Assembly (NCBI GenBank): GCA_007116425.1
Contig: SKIL01000046.1
Span: 1-8,039, forward strand
Length of the DNA: 8,039 bases
DNA from: Bacteriovoracaceae bacterium
GTDB lineage: Bacteria; Bdellovibrionota; Bacteriovoracia; Bacteriovoracales; Bacteriovoracaceae
Direction of reading: 5' to 3'
Both the position numbers and the translations under genes were made by a program. The notes below the pieces were generated by a model. The model saw only the letters and a list, made by a program, of their open reading frames with translations, was not told the DNA's origin and ran no database searches. Positions 6,643-8,039 of this stretch are shown here, piece by piece. The first letter of the stretch is position 1; each line of letters begins with the position of its first letter.

Positions 6643-6665
6643 AAACCCAAATCAAGGAGGATTGT

Positions 6666-7511
6666 ATGGGACTTCGAATTAACACCAACACGGCCTCGCT
6701 AAACGCGCAGAGAAATTTGCACGGGACGCGAAGAGGGATGAACACGGCCCTCGAAAGGCTATCATCAGGTCAGAGAATCAACAGAGCAGGGGACGACGCT
6801 GCTGGTTTGGCCATCTCTGAAAATCTCAAGGCACAGATTAGAGGTTTGAGGCAAGCTGAAAGAAATGCTGAAGACGGTATTTCTTTAGTTCAAATTGCTG
6901 AGGGTGCCCTAGGTGAAGTTTCGAATATTCTTATTCGTCTTCGAGAGCTTTCCGTTCAAGCAGCATCAGACACAATCGGTTCTACCGAGAGAAAGTTTTT
7001 GAATGTAGAGTTTGAGCAATTAACTTCAGAAATTGATCGTATTGCCAACTCAACAGAGTTTAACCGAGTTCCTCTACTAAATGGAACAGGTGCTGTTTTT
7101 GATATTCAAATTGGGACGAGAAATGATCCTATTGCAGACCGCTTAACATTTGATGCTTCTAGTGCAGACGTTAATATTGCTGCCCTGGGATTAAATCTTG
7201 CTTCAGTCGCAGATAAAATTTCTTCTCAGAACTCATTATCTGCAATTGATGAGGCGATTGTTTCTGTTTCCGGAATTCGTGCCGACTTTGGTGCTCTTCA
7301 AAACAGACTTCAGTCAACAATTAATAATATTCAAGTAAGTACAGAAAATTTATCAGCTGCGAACTCTCGAATTCGAGACACTGATATTGCTGCTGAGACT
7401 GCTGAACTTACAAAGCAGAACATCTTGATGCAAGCTGGGACTTCAGTTCTTGCTCAGGCCAATGCTAGTACTAATAACGCTCTTACTCTTATTAACTCGG
7501 CCGCAGGCTAA
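6666..7511 (+). CDS. Flagellin (flagellar filament protein), first of a tandem pair
   Basis: Flagellin is exported by the flagellar type III system and polymerises into the filament. The start at 6666 follows a perfect AAGGAGG (6654-6660) by five bases and begins MGLRINTNTASLNAQRNL, the canonical flagellin N-terminus. The protein has 281 residues. Conserved N-terminal D0/D1 spans 1-~140 (RLSSGQRINRAGDDAAGLAI at 31-50, IRLRELSVQAA at 90-100, EFNRVPLLNGT at 131-141). C-terminal D1/D0 covers ~190-281 (SRIRDTDIAAETAELTKQNI at 234-253, QANASTNNALTLI at 264-276). Only ~50 residues lie between, so surface domains D2/D3 are absent, as in minimal flagellins. There is no cysteine. The first ~180 bases are about 51% G+C, against roughly 40% in the next 180. 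No clear terminator follows, so it may be co-transcribed with flagellin 2. Confidence 0.96.
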   Translation: MGLRINTNTASLNAQRNLHGTRRGMNTALERLSSGQRINRAGDDAAGLAISENLKAQIRGLRQAERNAEDGISLVQIAEGALGEVSNILIRLRELSVQAASDTIGSTERKFLNVEFEQLTSEIDRIANSTEFNRVPLLNGTGAVFDIQIGTRNDPIADRLTFDASSADVNIAALGLNLASVADKISSQNSLSAIDEAIVSVSGIRADFGALQNRLQSTINNIQVSTENLSAANSRIRDTDIAAETAELTKQNILMQAGTSVLAQANASTNNALTLINSAAG

Positions 7512-7534
7512 GAGTTCTTAGGGATGAGTTAAAT

Positions 7535-7556
7535 AAGGAGAGTAAAAGATGAATGA
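7535..7556 (+). repeat. Imperfect direct repeat, copy A (Shine-Dalgarno plus ATGAATGA)
   Basis: The module is AAGGAG, eight bases, then ATGAATGA. It aligns with copy B at 7710-7730 with one single-base indel and two substitutions. Here the ATG at 7549-7551 opens a seven-codon frame (MNDTRSG, stop 7570-7572). Spacing from Shine-Dalgarno to ATG is good for translation, yet no gene follows, so it may be a relic of an earlier flagellin leader or a regulatory minicistron. Confidence 0.5.
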
Positions 7557-7578
7557 TACAAGAAGTGGATAAATAAAA

Positions 7579-7612
7579 TGGTGATCACACACCTGCAAGT
7601 GAATGGTCACCA
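7579..7612 (+). repeat. Bulged inverted repeat downstream of flagellin 1
   Basis: TGGTGATCAC (7579-7588) can pair with GTGA (7599-7602) and TCACCA (7607-7612), leaving a four-base bulge ATGG and a ten-base loop. This gives a 10-bp interrupted stem about 70 bases after the flagellin 1 stop. No T-run follows, so termination by this element alone is unlikely. mRNA 3'-end stabilisation or processing between the two flagellins is possible. Confidence 0.35.
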
Positions 7613-7630
7613 GAAAATGATGAAAGACTT

Positions 7631-7654
7631 AAACTTTAGTACCCGCTGGGGAAA
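7631..7654 (+). promoter_or_regulatory. Possible promoter for flagellin 2 (weak)
   Basis: TAAACTTT at 7631-7638 matches the FliA -35 consensus TAAAGTTT at 7 of 8, but the -10 expected 11 bases later (GCCGATAA) is poor here. The same stretch also reads TGGGGAAATGCTTGA, which partly resembles a sigma-54 -24/-12 element but ends in GA where GC is expected. Both readings are weak, and the gene could instead be transcribed from the flagellin 1 promoter. Confidence 0.2.
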
Positions 7655-7683
7655 TGCTTGACGAATTTACTAACAAGCTAATC

Positions 7684-7700
7684 CAGAACATGAAGTTCTG
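7684..7700 (+). promoter_or_regulatory. Small hairpin ahead of the flagellin 2 leader minicistron
   Basis: CAGAAC and GTTCTG form a perfect 6-bp stem with loop ATGAA, ending nine bases before an AAGGAGG Shine-Dalgarno sequence (7710-7716). The position relative to the Shine-Dalgarno sequence is like that of the flagellin 1 leader hairpin, but the loop lacks GGA. It could affect ribosome access or mRNA stability. Confidence 0.35.
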
Positions 7701-7709
7701 TGAATCAAC

Positions 7710-7730
7710 AAGGAGGTTGAAGATGAATGA
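7710..7730 (+). repeat. Imperfect direct repeat, copy B (Shine-Dalgarno plus ATGAATGA)
   Basis: This is the second copy of the module at 7535-7556: AAGGAG, seven bases, then ATGAATGA. It is also similar to the flagellin 1 ribosome-binding region, where an AATCAAGGAGG-type sequence precedes the gene directly. In this copy the ATG opens a five-codon frame instead of the flagellin. Confidence 0.5.
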
Positions 7731-7740
7731 AGGAGATTAA
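7723..7740 (+). promoter_or_regulatory. Five-codon leader minicistron (MNEGD) before flagellin 2
   Basis: ATG AAT GAA GGA GAT TAA follows a strong AAGGAGG (7710-7716) by six bases and ends two bases before the flagellin 2 ATG. Its own codons contain AAGGAGA (7730-7736), which serves as the flagellin Shine-Dalgarno sequence. Ribosomes translating the minicistron would cover and then be released beside the flagellin start, a layout suited to translational coupling or attenuation. Translation is inferred, not shown. Confidence 0.4.
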
Positions 7741-7742
7741 TC

Positions 7743-8039
7743 ATGGGAATGAGAATAAATACAAATATGCCGTCATTAACGGCAAGAAGAAACTTAGGAT
7801 TAACAAACAGAAACCTCGGGGATAGTTTTAGAAAATTATCTTCTGGGGAGAGGATTACTCGTGCTGCAGATGATGCAGCAGGGTTAGCAATCAGTGAGCG
7901 AATGAAAGCTCAGATCAGAGGGAATCGACAAGCGCAAAGAAATGCGAATGATGCGATCTCGATGGTCCAAACCGCTGAAGGAGCGTTAAATGAGGTCTCC
8001 AATATTATCATCAGACTTAGAGAGCTATCAGTTCAAGCT
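7743..8039 (+). CDS. Flagellin, second of the tandem pair (partial, 3' end beyond the window)
   Basis: The first 99 codons of a second flagellin run off the window edge. The frame starts MGMRINTNMPSLTARRNL and contains RKLSSGERITRAADDAAGL (30-48) and NIIIRLRELSVQA (87-99), the conserved D0/D1 N-terminal region. By hand count about 70 of 99 residues are identical to flagellin 1 with no gap; the most variable part is residues 19-31. The Shine-Dalgarno AAGGAGA at 7730-7736 ends six bases before the ATG and lies inside the leader minicistron. The two paralogues probably make different segments of one filament or are used in different conditions, as in bacteria with several flagellins. Its base composition does not show the GC-rich 5' end seen in flagellin 1. 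Confidence 0.95.
   Translation, partial: MGMRINTNMPSLTARRNLGLTNRNLGDSFRKLSSGERITRAADDAAGLAISERMKAQIRGNRQAQRNANDAISMVQTAEGALNEVSNIIIRLRELSVQA

Larger units (their letters stand above)
6487..6665. other. Divergent intergenic region between acetyltransferase and flagellin 1
   Basis: This 179-base gap holds the leaders of both genes. The left half (6487-6560) is AT-rich and contains a palindrome GTTATATAAC at 6502-6511, which could hold the -10 of the minus-strand gene, though no good -35 is visible. The right half holds a sigma-28-like element (6550-6573), a hairpin (6622-6642) and a strong Shine-Dalgarno sequence (6654-6660) for flagellin. The flagellin frame stays open back to an ATG at 6582, but that start has no Shine-Dalgarno sequence and would add 28 residues absent from flagellins. 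Confidence 0.7.
7512..7742 (+). other. Spacer between the two flagellin genes
   Basis: This 231-base spacer has no normal-sized gene. In order it holds: a Shine-Dalgarno plus ATGAATGA module opening a 7-codon ORF (7535-7572), a bulged inverted repeat (7579-7612), a promoter-like stretch with TAAACTTT at 7631-7638, a 6-bp hairpin (7684-7700), a second copy of the Shine-Dalgarno plus ATGAATGA module opening a 5-codon ORF (7710-7740), and then the flagellin 2 start. No T-run follows either hairpin, so I see no intrinsic terminator. Confidence 0.7.

Noticed and set aside
6582..6665. In-frame N-terminal extension of flagellin 1 by 28 codons from an ATG at 6582
   Set aside because: No Shine-Dalgarno sequence precedes it, the added residues look unlike flagellin, and the canonical MGLRINTN start at 6666 has a perfect AAGGAGG five bases away.
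6503..6745. 80-residue minus-strand frame antisense to the flagellin start
   Set aside because: It crosses the flagellin leader and 5' coding region, lacks family features, and is explained by the GC-rich 5' end of flagellin leaving the opposite strand open.
7494..7516. AACTC/GAGTT inverted repeat over the flagellin 1 stop as a terminator
   Set aside because: Only a 5-bp stem with a 13-base loop and no T-run after it.
7578..7661. 27-codon frame (starts MVITHLQVNG) in the flagellin spacer
   Set aside because: No Shine-Dalgarno sequence, no domain, and it runs through the inverted repeat; length is within chance for this DNA.

Overview
The window is an AT-rich stretch of bacterial chromosome with ordinary, dense coding: about nine genes in five blocks, and few gaps over 100 bases. 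Tandem short flagellins, an AT-rich lysine- and phenylalanine-rich proteome, a GreA/RecG pair and a large two-part GNAT acetyltransferase suggest a Bdellovibrio-and-like organism, most likely of the Bacteriovorax/Halobacteriovorax group. That placement is an inference from protein style, not from a marker gene. I see no rRNA, tRNA, CRISPR array, insertion sequence, phage gene or defence system.

Layout. (1) Bases 1-3578, minus strand, form an apparent operon read right to left: a small secreted protein of unknown function (3075-3578), a cysteine-rich double zinc-ribbon protein (2746-3054), transcript-cleavage factor GreA (2236-2721), branch-migration helicase RecG (110-2236, overlapping greA by one base), and the first 28 codons of a further gene (1-84) that may begin an FHA domain. 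Gaps are 20, 24, -1 and 25 bases. GreA rescues backtracked RNA polymerase and RecG remodels stalled forks and R-loops, so their coupling makes sense as management of transcription-replication conflict. (2) A short divergent promoter region (3579-3680). (3) A plus-strand UbiB/AarF/ABC1-type atypical kinase (3681-5396) with two C-terminal membrane segments and some departures from the family's signature motifs. (4) A convergent minus-strand GNAT acetyltransferase (5398-6486) whose stop lies one base from the UbiB-type stop. (5) From 6666 rightwards, two tandem flagellin genes on the plus strand: a complete 281-residue one and the first 99 codons of a paralogue, which continues past the window edge.

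The most interesting signals are in the non-coding DNA around the flagellins. The first leader has a sigma-28-like -10 element, a hairpin presenting a GGA in its loop, and a second GGA in the Shine-Dalgarno sequence. This resembles CsrA-controlled flagellin leaders. The 231-base spacer before the second flagellin carries a repeated module (Shine-Dalgarno plus ATGAATGA) that creates tiny ORFs, one of them a five-codon minicistron ending two bases before the flagellin start. The 5' end of flagellin 1 is also clearly more GC-rich than the rest of the gene, which suggests a mosaic origin. No clearly new multi-gene system is visible. The two unrecognised proteins, the divergent UbiB-type active site and the flagellin leaders are the best leads.
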